A DNA stretch of 64,000 nt from VXYL01 sp963665195. GTDB lineage: Bacteria > Pseudomonadota > Gammaproteobacteria > Pseudomonadales > Azotimanducaceae. The translations under genes were made by a program, and so were the position numbers. How positions within the stretch are numbered: position 1 is the first letter of the stretch; each line of letters opens with the position of its first letter. Of the stretch, positions 1 through 10,015 are shown one piece after another. The notes under the pieces are model-generated. The model was not told the origin of the DNA. It did not search any database and was given only the letters and a program-made list of their open reading frames with translations. Location: NCBI GenBank assembly GCA_963665195.1, contig OY762070.1:3038001-3102000 (forward strand). Direction: 5' to 3'.

Positions 1-1
1 G

Positions 2-3000
2 AACCATCCAAGCGCTTGGCATTACCAGCGAACCTCGCCCAGCGCCGGCACCTGCACCGAGGTGGCGAGCGGCACGACGGAGACTCTGGCCGACTTGACC
101 GCAGGGCAGTCATACACGTACCAGGCCTTCAGCGACTCCGCCTGCACCACGGCCAACAAGATCGGGGAGGAGACCTTCACGACCATCGACTTCGCCTTCG
201 TCAGCAAGACCAACACCACGGCGACCTTGCGCTTGAACCACTATCCGCAAGGGCAGCAATGGTGGCATGCGGAGACCGCTCGCTCAGCTGTGCCTTGCAC
301 GGCGACAACCGCGCAGCAGATCACCGTCACCGGACTCACCAAGAACACCGCCTACAGAGTCGAAGCGTACCGGGCCGCCGGCTGCGTTGGCGCCCACCAG
401 ATCGGCCTTGTGGATCTGAAGACCTTTCCGCCCTACGCGATCTTCGCCGACAGCGTCACGCAGACGACGGCGACGCTGCGGCTTGCCAACCTCCCCAGCA
501 TCCCTTGGTGGTACCAGCAAGTCACACCCGCCGGCAGTTGCAGCAGCCAGATTGCGGCGGAGACGACCACGGCGCCTCTCTCGGACCTGGCGCCAAGCAC
601 TTCGTACACCTACCGGGCGCACCGGGATGCATGCACGCAGAACGCCCGAATCGACGACATCGTCTTCTACACTTTGCCCGCGGCGCCGGGCAAACCAACC
701 GCAACGGCGGCTAGCGCCACGTCGATCACGGTGTCCTGGACCCCGGACAGCACCGGCGGCAGCCGGATCGACAAGTGGCAGTACGTCAAGAAGGCGGGGA
801 GCGGCGATTGGGAGACGACATGGACCGACATGTCCGGCAGCACCGCGACCACGACCTCCCACACGGTGTCCGGCCTGAACCCTTCGACTGCCTACAAGTT
901 CAAGGTGCGAGCAAACAACGCCACCACGGACAGCTCCATCGACGGAGGCGGCGCTGGGGCGGCCTCGGCGGAATCCGACTCGGTGACCACGCCCGCCCAC
1001 TCGCTCACCGCCGGTAGCGTCACCCACGACTCGGCGACGTTGACCATCAGCAACCACACCGGGAACTGGTACTACAAGTACACCGCCCCGATCGGCGGCG
1101 ACTGCTCGGACAATGCAGTCGCAACCGCGAGCGTCGATCTCGCGAACCTGGCCGGCAACACCAGCTACACCTTCAAGGCGTACAGCGACAGCGCCTGCTC
1201 GAGCGCGAACCTGCTGGCCACGGCGACGGCGTTCCTGACCAAGCCGGCGAAGCCCGCCAAGCCCAACGCCACGCCGGGTGCCGGCAGCGGCAAGCTGACG
1301 CTGGCATCTTCCGTGGCAGGCGGAAGCAGGGCGCTGACCAAATGGCAGTACACCAAGGACGATGGCACGAACTGGATCGACATCTCCGAAACGAAGACGA
1401 CGCTGAGCGAGGTCGTCTCCGGCCTCACCGACGGCACCGACTACTCCTTCAAGGTGCGCGCCGTGAACGACACCGGCACCGGTCCCGACTCGGACGCCTC
1501 GACTGCGGCGGCGCCCCTCGACGAAACGCTCACCGCAAGCAAGGTCGAGGCGACGACGGCGACCCTGACTGTTGGCAACTACTCGGGGAACTGGTACTAC
1601 AAGCACACCTCGCCGAACGGCGGTTCTTGCTCCACAGAAGCGGTGACCGGTACGACCGAGGACCTGTCCGACTTGACGCCGGGTACCTCCTACACTTTCA
1701 AGGCCTACAGCAACAGCGACTGCAGCACGGAACTGGCGGCAGCATCCGCGTTCCTGACGAAGCCGGCCAAGACCACGGGCGTTACGGTCACGGCTTTGAG
1801 CGGCAAGCTTGGCGTGTCCTGGACCGCGGTGACGAGCGCGACCAGCTACAAAGTGCAATGGAAGTCGGGCAGTCAGGAGTACGACGACAGCGCCCGCGAG
1901 GCTTCGGTCACTTCCGCCAAGCACACGATCCCAAGTCTGACCAACGACACCGAGTACACGCTGCGAGTGGCCGCCGTCAACGCTACCGGCGACGGTGCCT
2001 GGGCGGACGAAGCCAAGGGCACGCCGGGTGCCGTGACGCTGACTGCAACCGAGATCACCCGGACATCCGCAACGCTGACGCTCGGCAACTACACCGGTGC
2101 CTGGTCGTACAAGAGCACGGCGGCGAGTTCCGCGTGCAACGCGGTCGCAGACGGCATCACCGAGGCGTCCCTCACAGACTTGACGGCCGGCACCGACTAC
2201 TCCTACGTGGCCTTCAGCTCATCGACCTGCGGACCCACCACGACGGAGATTGCGCGCGAAACCTTCACCACCCCGGCGGCGGCAACCTTGACGGCGAGCG
2301 CCGCGGAGGCGAGCACGGCCACATTGACCATCGGCAATCACACCGGCAACTGGTACTACAAGCGCACGAAACCGACCGCAGGAAGCTGCTCCGGCGCGGT
2401 GAGCGAGACATCCGCGGATCTCACTGGGCTCGACTCGGGCGCCAGCCACACCTACAAGGCGTACAGCGACAGCAACTGCTCGAAGGAACTCGCGAGCGAG
2501 ACGTTCCTGACCAAACCGGGCAAGGCCACGGGCGTCTCGCTCGAGCCCGCGAGCAGGGAAGTCAAGGCGTCATGGACGGCGACGACCGGCGCCGCGAGCT
2601 ACAAGGTGCAGTGGAAGTCCGGCAACGAGAACTACGACACGAGCCGGCAGGCGACACCCAACGGCGCATCGCACACCATCACGGGGCTGACCAACGACAC
2701 CGAGTACACCGTGCGGGTCGCGGCGGTGAACGCCACCGGCGACGGCGCCTGGTCGGACGACGCCAGCGCCACGCCCAGGGCGGTCACGCTGACGGCCACC
2801 AACATCGCACCGACGACGGCGACGCTCGAAATCGGCGGCCACACGCAGGGGTGGGCGTTCTCCCGCATAGGCAGCGCGGCTTGCACCGCCGTTCCCGCCA
2901 ACACTGCGTCCAAGAAACTCACCGGGCTGACCGCGCGGACCGAATACACCTACCACGCGTTCGCCGGTGCGAGTTGCGTCACCTCCCTCAAGATCGCGGA

Positions 3001-4828
3001 GCACACCTTTACAACGTTGGACCCGGTGACGCTGACGGCGAGCAACATAGGGGCGACGACGGCGACGCTGACCATCACCAAGTTTGCGGCCGACTGGCAT
3101 TACGAGCACACAACGCCTGCGAACGGCACCTGCTCGGTGGCGGTGAGCGGCGATTCGGCAACAGCGACGGGTCTGGCGGAGAACACCGCCTACACCTTCG
3201 CGGCCTACAGCGACTCGACCTGCTCGACACTGCTGGCAACCGCGGCGAGCTTCCCGACGCTGCCGCCGAAGCCCGGCAAGCCCACGGCAACGGCCGTGAC
3301 GGGCGGCATGACCATTGCCGCGACCGTGACCGGAACAGCCGCTTTGGTCAGGTGGGAGTACAAGCAGAAGGAAGGCAGCAGCGGTTTCGACGCGAGCTGG
3401 ACAGCTATTGGCAGCACCGGCGCGGCGCTCAGCCACACCATTGCCGGCTTGGCCGCGGGCACCGCCTACCAGTTCAAGGTGCGTGCCGTAAACGCATCCG
3501 GCCCGGGCGCGGAGTCGGACCCGTCCGACGCGACCCTCCCGGCGGCTCAGGCCGACGCGACGCTGACGGTGACCGGCATCGCGGAAACCGGAGCGACGCT
3601 GACGCTCGGCAACCACTCGGGCCCTTGGCACTTCCGCCATGGCCCGCCCAACGGCGGCGAGTGCTCCGGGGCGGTGATCGGTACCAGCGCCGCCGTGCCC
3701 GGCCTGGCGGCGAACACCTACTACACCTTCACTGCATACAGCGACGGGAACTGCGCAACGGCGCTCGCGACGGCGGCCCGCTTCGCCACGCTGCCGCCGC
3801 AACCGGCGAAACCGGCGGCGGCGCCGGGCGCAGGCAGCGGCAAGCTCACGTTGTCGTCCTCGGTAGCCGGCCCGGTCCCTCTGGTGGGCTGGGAGTACAG
3901 GAAGCGCGAGGGAGGTGCCTGGGATGGCGCATGGACCCGGGTGCCCGGTGCATCGACCTCGCTCCGCCACACCGTCGCGGGATTGACCAATGGCGCCCGC
4001 TACCAGTTCAGAGTGCGCGCCGTGAACGCGTCTGGCGCCGGCGCGGCGTCCGGCGCCTCAGACGCCGCGGCGCCGCTGGCCGAGGTGCTGAGCGTTCGCA
4101 TGGCGGCTTCCGGGGCCACGCTGGTCATCGAGAACTACGTCGGCGTCTGGCACTACCGGCAAACGGCGCCGAGCGGCGGTCCGTGCCTGGTCGCCGAGAA
4201 CGCAACGACCGCGAGTCTGGGGCGGCTCTCGGACGGCATGACCTACACGTACGCGGCATACAGCGACCGCGGCTGCACGGCGGCGCTCGCCAGCGTGACA
4301 TTCACAACGGCCGGGCTGAACCTGTCGCAGACCGCGATTTCGCTGTCGGAAGGGGCGGCGGCGACGTATGCGGTGGCACTGGCCGCAAGGCCGAGCGGCG
4401 ACGTGACCGTGACGATCGAGTGGACCGGCCACAGCGAGGTGACCGTGAACGCCGCCCCGCTAGGCATCGGCGGCCAGACGGCGCTGACCTTCACGCCGGC
4501 GAACTTCGCGACGGCGCAGGCAGTCTCGGTCGCCGCGCCGGAGGATGCGGACGGGGAGGACGACGCCGGCGAACTCGTTCACACAGCGTCCGGCGGCGGC
4601 TACGGGGGCGTCGCCGGGACGGTCGCCTTGGCGATCGCGGACAACGACCGCAAGGCGCTCCTGCTCTCGACCGCCAGCGTCGCGTTGGACGAGGGCGCCT
4701 CGGCAACCTATACCGTGGCGCTCGCCACCGAGCCGACGGCGCCAGTGACAGTGGCCATCTCGGTAGCGGGAGATGCGGATCTGACGGTGGACGCCGACCC
4801 GAACATCGCCGGTGCCAAGAGACGTTGA
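2..4828 (+). CDS. Giant FN3/Calx-beta repeat surface protein, N-terminal segment (5' partial, ends at frameshift)
   Basis: The frame is open from base 2, so the gene begins upstream of the window. The product is a chain of ~70-100-residue beta-sandwich modules of two kinds. One is a classical fibronectin III repeat (proline-rich opening, W-x-Y core, then an 'AYxFKVRAVN' strand). The other is a related module carrying a W-Y/H-Y motif and two conserved cysteines, which ends in 'YTFKAYSDSxC'. From about nt 4320 two Calx-beta-like modules follow ('ATYAVALAARPSGDVTVTI'). The frame stops at 4826-4828 because one base appears to be missing in 'GCCAAGAGACG' near 4819; the coding sense continues in another frame as ETLTFTAADY. 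The role is probably adhesion or surface display, exported through the C-terminal barrel encoded downstream. This is one segment of a single broken gene running to 9781. Confidence 0.8.
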   Translation, partial: NHPSAWHYQRTSPSAGTCTEVASGTTETLADLTAGQSYTYQAFSDSACTTANKIGEETFTTIDFAFVSKTNTTATLRLNHYPQGQQWWHAETARSAVPCTATTAQQITVTGLTKNTAYRVEAYRAAGCVGAHQIGLVDLKTFPPYAIFADSVTQTTATLRLANLPSIPWWYQQVTPAGSCSSQIAAETTTAPLSDLAPSTSYTYRAHRDACTQNARIDDIVFYTLPAAPGKPTATAASATSITVSWTPDSTGGSRIDKWQYVKKAGSGDWETTWTDMSGSTATTTSHTVSGLNPSTAYKFKVRANNATTDSSIDGGGAGAASAESDSVTTPAHSLTAGSVTHDSATLTISNHTGNWYYKYTAPIGGDCSDNAVATASVDLANLAGNTSYTFKAYSDSACSSANLLATATAFLTKPAKPAKPNATPGAGSGKLTLASSVAGGSRALTKWQYTKDDGTNWIDISETKTTLSEVVSGLTDGTDYSFKVRAVNDTGTGPDSDASTAAAPLDETLTASKVEATTATLTVGNYSGNWYYKHTSPNGGSCSTEAVTGTTEDLSDLTPGTSYTFKAYSNSDCSTELAAASAFLTKPAKTTGVTVTALSGKLGVSWTAVTSATSYKVQWKSGSQEYDDSAREASVTSAKHTIPSLTNDTEYTLRVAAVNATGDGAWADEAKGTPGAVTLTATEITRTSATLTLGNYTGAWSYKSTAASSACNAVADGITEASLTDLTAGTDYSYVAFSSSTCGPTTTEIARETFTTPAAATLTASAAEASTATLTIGNHTGNWYYKRTKPTAGSCSGAVSETSADLTGLDSGASHTYKAYSDSNCSKELASETFLTKPGKATGVSLEPASREVKASWTATTGAASYKVQWKSGNENYDTSRQATPNGASHTITGLTNDTEYTVRVAAVNATGDGAWSDDASATPRAVTLTATNIAPTTATLEIGGHTQGWAFSRIGSAACTAVPANTASKKLTGLTARTEYTYHAFAGASCVTSLKIAEHTFTTLDPVTLTASNIGATTATLTITKFAADWHYEHTTPANGTCSVAVSGDSATATGLAENTAYTFAAYSDSTCSTLLATAASFPTLPPKPGKPTATAVTGGMTIAATVTGTAALVRWEYKQKEGSSGFDASWTAIGSTGAALSHTIAGLAAGTAYQFKVRAVNASGPGAESDPSDATLPAAQADATLTVTGIAETGATLTLGNHSGPWHFRHGPPNGGECSGAVIGTSAAVPGLAANTYYTFTAYSDGNCATALATAARFATLPPQPAKPAAAPGAGSGKLTLSSSVAGPVPLVGWEYRKREGGAWDGAWTRVPGASTSLRHTVAGLTNGARYQFRVRAVNASGAGAASGASDAAAPLAEVLSVRMAASGATLVIENYVGVWHYRQTAPSGGPCLVAENATTASLGRLSDGMTYTYAAYSDRGCTAALASVTFTTAGLNLSQTAISLSEGAAATYAVALAARPSGDVTVTIEWTGHSEVTVNAAPLGIGGQTALTFTPANFATAQAVSVAAPEDADGEDDAGELVHTASGGGYGGVAGTVALAIADNDRKALLLSTASVALDEGASATYTVALATEPTAPVTVAISVAGDADLTVDADPNIAGAKRR

Positions 4829-6460
4829 CGTTCACCGCTGCCGACTACGGGGCGCGGACGGTGGCGGTGCATTCCGCAGAGGACGCCGACGGCGACAGCC
4901 ACGCCGCCACATTGACGCACGCCGCGACCGGCGGCGGCTACGATGGGCTGACCGAGAGCGTCACGGCCACCGAAGACGACAACGACGTCAAGCGTCTGGT
5001 CCTCACGCCGAATGTCGTAGCGGTCGCGGAGGGGGCCACGGCAGCCTACGCGGTGCGTCTGGCCACCATGCCGTCGGACAGCGCTACCGTGCGCATTGCG
5101 AGGCGGCAGGGCGCCGATCAGGACCGAGACCTCACCGTGCTAAGCGGCGCATCGCTCACCTTCTCGGTGGCCGACTGGGATACGGACCAGACCGTGACCG
5201 TGCAGGCCGCGCAGGACGAGGACCGCGAAAACGGCATGGCGGAGTTCGAGCATGTCGCGAGCGGCGGCGGCTACGACGCGGTGACCGGTGTCGTGCAAGC
5301 CGTCGAGTCGGATGACGACACCGCGGCGCTCGCCGTCAGCGCGATCACCCGCGACGCGGCGACGCTCGCTATCAGCGGCCACTGGAGCGGTTGGCACCAC
5401 AAGCGGATCGCCCCGTCGAGCGGCACCTGCTCCGCTGCCGCCGGTGCCGACGAGACCGTCCGGCTCACCGGCCTGCAGCCCGACACGGACTATGCCTATG
5501 GCGCGTACGAGGACGCCGACTGTGCGCAGGAGATAGCGCGGACGATGTTCGCGACGCTGCCGCCGGTGCCGCCTGACGCGCCGTCGAAACCCCAGGCGAC
5601 GCCGGCCCATGCCGCGGTGACGCTCGTCTGGACGCCCGGCAGCGACGGCAGCGCTCCGATTCGCAAGTGGCAGTATCTCGTGCAGGCGGGCGACGAACCT
5701 TTCGCAAGCGTCTGGACGGACATGCCCGGCAGCGGTGCCGACACGAGCAAGCACACCGTCGCAGGCCTCGATCCAGACACGGCCTACCGGTTCAAGGTGC
5801 GGGCGGTGAACGCGGCCGGCAACGGCGCGGCCTCGGATGCCTCGGACAGCGTCGTCCCGCTGAATCTGGCGCCTGCCGCCGCGACGCCGTTAGCCGACGC
5901 GACGCTCGTTCTCGGCGGCGAGTCCCTGCAGGTCGACTTGGCTCTGCACTTCAGCGGCAACGACCTGGACTTCCGCGCGGATGCGCAGGATGCGGTGGCG
6001 GTAGATGTCGGTGTGGCAGGCACGCTGCTGACGCTGCAGCCCAAGGCGCTCGGCCAGACGACGGTGACCGTGACCGCGACCAACGGCTACGGCTCGGTGG
6101 CCCAGCAACTTATCGCCGAAGTACGCGACGATCCGCCGCGGGTTTCGCAGGAGCTTGCCGACACGGCGCTGCGGGCAGATGCCGGAGCGTTGCGCGTTGA
6201 TCTCGCCGCCGCGTTCGCCGGCACATCGCTGCGCTACGACGCCGCGGTGGCCGATGCGACTGTCGCCGAGGTCGCCGTCGAGGGCCGGTCGGCAGTGCTG
6301 CGACCGCTGCGCGTCGGCAGTACGGAGGTCGCGGCGACGGCGTCCAACAGCGAGGGCGAAGCGACGCAGAGCTTCGAGCTGACCGTGAGCGACGCGCCGC
6401 CGACGGCGGCGCAGTCGCTGGCGGATGTCTCGCTGACGGTCGACGGAGCATCGGCGCAGG
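4820..6460 (+). CDS. Giant repeat surface protein, middle segment (between two frameshifts)
   Basis: This stretch continues the upstream protein in a different frame. It completes the second Calx-beta-like module ('ETLTFTAADYGARTVAV'), adds a third Calx-beta unit, one cysteine-pair FN3-like module and one classical FN3 module. It then enters a run of ~88-residue Ig-like modules opening with 'AxxPLADxxL' and ending with 'VTVTATN/ASNSEGEATQSF'. There is no credible start codon or ribosome site of its own at the left edge, so it is read as part of the same gene. It leaves frame at 6461-6463, where the first of four nearly identical repeats has an extra base compared with its sister copies. Function is inferred only from the whole protein. 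Confidence 0.75.
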
Positions 6461-7436
6461 TTGGATCTGCAGCCCGCGTTCGGCGGCACGTCGCTGCGCT
6501 ACGCCGCGGCGGCGGCGGACGCATCCGTCGTCGAGGTTTCCGCGCAGGGGGCGACGCTGGTGCTCCGGCCGCTGCGCGTCGGCCGCACGGAGGTCGCGGC
6601 GACGGCGTCCAACAGCGAGGGCGAAGCGACGCAGAGCTTCGAGCTGACCGTGAGCGACGCGCCGCCGACGGCGGCGCAGCCGCTGGCGGATGTCTCGCTG
6701 ACGGTCGACGGAGCATCGGCGCAGGTGGATCTGCAGCCCGCGTTCGGCGGCACGTCGCTGCGCTACGCCGCGGCGGCGGCGGACGCATCCGTCGTCGAGG
6801 TTTCCGCGCAGGGGGCGACGCTGGTGCTCCGGCCGCTGCGCGTCGGCCGCACGGAGGTCGCGGCGACGGCGTCCAACAGCGAGGGCGAAGCGACGCAGAG
6901 CTTCGAGCTGACCGTGAGCGACGCGCCGCCGACGGCGGCGCAGCCGCTGGCGGATGTCTCGCTGACGGTCGACGGAGCATCGGCGCAGGTGGATCTGCAG
7001 CCCGCGTTCGGCGGCACGTCGCTGCGCTACGCCGCGGCGGCGGCGGACGCATCCGTCGTCGAGGTTTCCGCGCAGGGGGCGACGCTGGTGCTGCGGCCGC
7101 TGCGCGTCGGCCGCACGGAGGTCGCGGCGACGGCGTCCAACAGCGAGGGCGAAGCGACGCAGAGCTTCGAGCTGACCGTGAGCGACGCGCCGCCGACGGC
7201 GGCGCAGCCGCTGGCGGATGTCTCGCTGACGGTGGACGGAGCATCGGCGCAGGTGGATCTGCAGCCCGCGTTCGGCGGCACGTCGCTGCGCTACGCCGCG
7301 GCGGCGGCGGACGCATCCGTCGTCGAGGTTTCCGCGCAGGGGGCGACGCTGGTGCTCCGGCCGCTGCGCGTCGGCCGCACGGAGGTCGCGGCGACGGCGT
7401 CCAACAGTGAGGGCGAAGCGACGCAGAGCTTCGAGG
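6325..7436 (+). repeat. 264-bp near-identical in-gene tandem repeats (about four copies)
   Basis: The motif GTGGATCTGCAGCCCGCG recurs at 6725, 6989 and 7253, exactly 264 bp apart, with the first copy at about 6461 carrying one extra base. The copies differ at only a few positions, for example GGTCGACGG versus GGTGGACGG and CTCCGG versus CTGCGG. Each unit encodes 88 residues, so whole-unit gain or loss keeps the frame. Flanking units upstream (5880-6320) and downstream (7440-7980) are diverged homologues, so the identical tract is a recent expansion inside an older array. Confidence 0.93.
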
Positions 7437-9781
7437 TGACCGTGAGCGACGTGCCGCCGACGGCGACGCAGCCCCTGGCGGATGTGTTGCTGACGGTCGA
7501 CGGGGCGCCGGCGCAGGTGGACCTGCGACCCGCGTTCGTCGGCACGTCGCTGGTCTTCGCCGCGTCCGCGTCCGACGCAGCCGTCGTCGCGGTGGCCGTG
7601 CGCGACGGCGCGACCCTCGGCATCGCCCCGCTTGCCGCAGGCCGGGCTACCGTCACGGTACGTGCTTCGAACAGCGCGGGCGAGGCGCTGCAACGGTTCG
7701 ATGTCGCGGTTGCGGAGCAGGCGCCGGCAATCCGCGACTCGATGCCCGCGCTGGCGCTGCTGGTGGGCGGCCCGCCGCGCAGCGTCGACCTCGGCGCGGC
7801 GTTCAGCGGCACGAATCTGGTCTTCGAGGCGGTGCCCGAGGGCCCGGGTATCGTCCGAGTCTCGATATCTGCCGCGACCCTCTCGGTAGCGCCCTTGGAA
7901 GAAGGGCGGACCGAGGTCGTCGTCGCGGCATGGAACAGCGCCGGGCGGGCCGAGCAGCGCATTGCGGTGGACGTCGCCACATCGGCCGCGGAGACGGCAG
8001 TACTCGAGGATCTGTTGGCAGGCGCGGCGCGGGGCATGCTGGCGAATACGACATCGATGCTCGACTCCCGCTTCCAGGCGCAGCGCCAGTGCGCCGAGCT
8101 GAGGGTACTTGGCGGCGAGTTGTCGTTCCGCCGCGGTCGCGGGGCTGGCAGCCCGTGCGGGCGGTCGAATGCGGCACCGCCGGCTGTGCTGCACGCCGGA
8201 TCGGCGCTCGGCCATGCCATGGCCCTCTCCGCCGAACGACCGTTCGCCGTCGGCGGCGCATTCGACACCGCGCTTGGCGCTCCCGGGCCGCACTCGGCGC
8301 TGGACCCCGACGCGGCAGGCATCGGCTACCCAGGCCGCGCACCGAGTGGTGGCATGGCAGATCGGCTGCTGTCCGGCCTCGCGTTCGAGATGCCGCTCGG
8401 CGCGGGCAGTGCGTCCGCGGCCACGAGCCAGGGGCGCGCGGGCAAGGCCTCGCTCTGGGGCCGGGGCGACACGCTGGAATTCGACGCCGTCCGCGGTGCC
8501 GGAAGCTCGTACCGCGGCAGGACGCGGAGCTTCCATGTCGGCATCGACGGCGGTATCGGCGAGCATTGGCTCGCAGGCCTCGCGCTCTCCGTCATCGACA
8601 TCTACGCCGACTACGCATTCGCGTCGCGGGCAACGGATGGCGAAACGGCCAGCGGGGCGGGGGCCCTCGACGCCCACCTCGCGTCGCTGCTCCCGTACGC
8701 CCGCTACGATGCGGGCGCCGGTCGGGAGTTCTGGGCGGCGATCGGCATCGGGCAGGGCGATGCGACGCTCGCACGCCGGCTCGACGATGTGGACGCCGCA
8801 GGCCAACGGGGCGACATGTCCCTGCGGCAGGCGCTGCTTGGCGGGCGCTGGGCGCTGGCCCCGAACCGCAAGTCCGGCGTCGCCGTCTTCGGCGATGCGG
8901 GCGTCGCGCAGCTGCGCACGGACGGCGGCGATCGCGCCGTACACGGCCTTGCCGCGAACGTCTCGAAGCTGCGTTTCGGTCTCGAACTTTCGCGCGCGTT
9001 CGCGCTGGGCGAGGGTGCGATGACGCCGTTCGGCCAGGCGGCAGGGCGCTACGATGGCGGCGATGGTACGACCGGCGCGGGCCTGGAACTGGTCGGCGGT
9101 CTGCGCTACCGGAACGGCCCCGGACGCGTGCGGCTGGAAGGGCAGGCGCGGATGCTGGCACTGCACGGCGCGAGCGATTATGGCGAGACCGGCTACTCGC
9201 TGGCAGCCTCCATCGAGCCGCGCCAGGACGGCGCCGGCTTCTCCCTGACGCTCGCGCCGGCTTGGGGCGGCACGGCTGGCGGCGCGCTGCTCGGCCCCCG
9301 CGGAGCCGCGCTCGCGTCGCTTGGCCGCTTGAGCCTGCCCGTCGCGCGAAGCGAGGCGACGTCGTTGCATACGCGTGTCGGCTACGGTTTCAGGTTCGGG
9401 GAGAGCGGCGGACTGCTCGAGCCCTTCGGCGAGTACCGCTCGGGCCCGCACCAGAAGCCGGTCTCGCGCGCCGGCCTGCGACTCAGCTGGGCGTGGCCGC
9501 ACGTCGACGTTCAGGCCGAGCTCGCCGCGGGGGCCGGCGCCAACGCCCGGGCGTCCCGGCTCGTGCCGCGCGGCGGGCATCCCTCGCCCGTCGATGCGAA
9601 CGCCCCGCAAGGGAGTCTGCTGGTCACCGTACGCGGCGTGCTGCCGCAGCCTGCCACCAATGCCCCTGCCTTGCCCATGGCCACTGCGTCGACACTCGCG
9701 GCCGCGGGCTACATCTCCGAGTGCGCGAGCGATGGCAGCGGACGCCGGGGCTCGTCGGCGTTCTTGGCGGACTGTCGATAG
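6461..9781 (+). CDS. Giant repeat surface protein, C-terminal segment: Ig-like tandem repeats and autotransporter-type beta-barrel
   Basis: The segment opens with four almost identical 88-residue Ig-like repeats (core 'SLRYAAAAADASVVEVSAQ'), then two diverged copies to about nt 7980. A short helical linker ('AVLEDLLAGAARGMLANTT') precedes a ~420-residue region with alternating aromatic/hydrophobic strands and glycine-aspartate turns. Typical barrel landmarks are 'ASLWGRGDTLEFD', 'FHVGIDGGIGEHWLAGLALS' and 'LLPYARYDAG'. This matches the C-terminal autotransporter-type barrels found behind Ig/cadherin-like repeats in marine Gram-negatives; the barrel would sit in the outer membrane and anchor the repeats outside. 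The protein ends with a ~50-residue low-complexity tail after the last strand-like segment, which is unusual for an autotransporter and may reflect another change near the 3' end. Confidence 0.78.
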   Translation: MDLQPAFGGTSLRYAAAAADASVVEVSAQGATLVLRPLRVGRTEVAATASNSEGEATQSFELTVSDAPPTAAQPLADVSLTVDGASAQVDLQPAFGGTSLRYAAAAADASVVEVSAQGATLVLRPLRVGRTEVAATASNSEGEATQSFELTVSDAPPTAAQPLADVSLTVDGASAQVDLQPAFGGTSLRYAAAAADASVVEVSAQGATLVLRPLRVGRTEVAATASNSEGEATQSFELTVSDAPPTAAQPLADVSLTVDGASAQVDLQPAFGGTSLRYAAAAADASVVEVSAQGATLVLRPLRVGRTEVAATASNSEGEATQSFEVTVSDVPPTATQPLADVLLTVDGAPAQVDLRPAFVGTSLVFAASASDAAVVAVAVRDGATLGIAPLAAGRATVTVRASNSAGEALQRFDVAVAEQAPAIRDSMPALALLVGGPPRSVDLGAAFSGTNLVFEAVPEGPGIVRVSISAATLSVAPLEEGRTEVVVAAWNSAGRAEQRIAVDVATSAAETAVLEDLLAGAARGMLANTTSMLDSRFQAQRQCAELRVLGGELSFRRGRGAGSPCGRSNAAPPAVLHAGSALGHAMALSAERPFAVGGAFDTALGAPGPHSALDPDAAGIGYPGRAPSGGMADRLLSGLAFEMPLGAGSASAATSQGRAGKASLWGRGDTLEFDAVRGAGSSYRGRTRSFHVGIDGGIGEHWLAGLALSVIDIYADYAFASRATDGETASGAGALDAHLASLLPYARYDAGAGREFWAAIGIGQGDATLARRLDDVDAAGQRGDMSLRQALLGGRWALAPNRKSGVAVFGDAGVAQLRTDGGDRAVHGLAANVSKLRFGLELSRAFALGEGAMTPFGQAAGRYDGGDGTTGAGLELVGGLRYRNGPGRVRLEGQARMLALHGASDYGETGYSLAASIEPRQDGAGFSLTLAPAWGGTAGGALLGPRGAALASLGRLSLPVARSEATSLHTRVGYGFRFGESGGLLEPFGEYRSGPHQKPVSRAGLRLSWAWPHVDVQAELAAGAGANARASRLVPRGGHPSPVDANAPQGSLLVTVRGVLPQPATNAPALPMATASTLAAAGYISECASDGSGRRGSSAFLADCR

Positions 9782-9906
9782 CGAGCACCAGACGCGATTC
9801 GGGAACTCCTCGGTAGTCCAAGGGCGGGCGGGCCTCAAGGTCCGCGGCGGGCCTATCGCCGCCGTGCTCTACAAGTGGCTCAAGGGGGCCGAAAACCACC
9901 TAGCGG

Positions 9907-9980
9907 TGGAGGCCCGGACGGGATTCGAACCCGTATCCCCGGAGTTGCAGTCCGGTGCGTCGCCGTTCCGCCACCGGGCC
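9907..9980 (-). tRNA. tRNA-Cys (GCA)
   Basis: Read on the minus strand the gene begins GGCCCGG and ends CCGGGCC-T-CCA, giving a perfect 7-bp acceptor stem and an encoded CCA. The anticodon arm is CCGGA-CTGCAAC-TCCGG with anticodon GCA, and the T arm contains GGTTCGAATCC. The length of 74 nt fits tRNA-Cys. Confidence 0.95.
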
Positions 9981-10015
9981 CGCGCATTCAGGCGCTTGGT
10001 TCGAAGCCCAATCTC

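Noticed and set aside
6325..7436. A CRISPR array
   Set aside because: The repeats are 264 bp, directly tandem without spacers and in-frame coding, so they are protein modules.
6110..9838. A 1242-codon open frame on the minus strand opposite the repeat protein
   Set aside because: It mirrors the plus-strand repeats and is rich in Arg/Pro/Gly. The plus frame carries recognisable Ig-like repeats and the barrel, so this is a GC-rich shadow.
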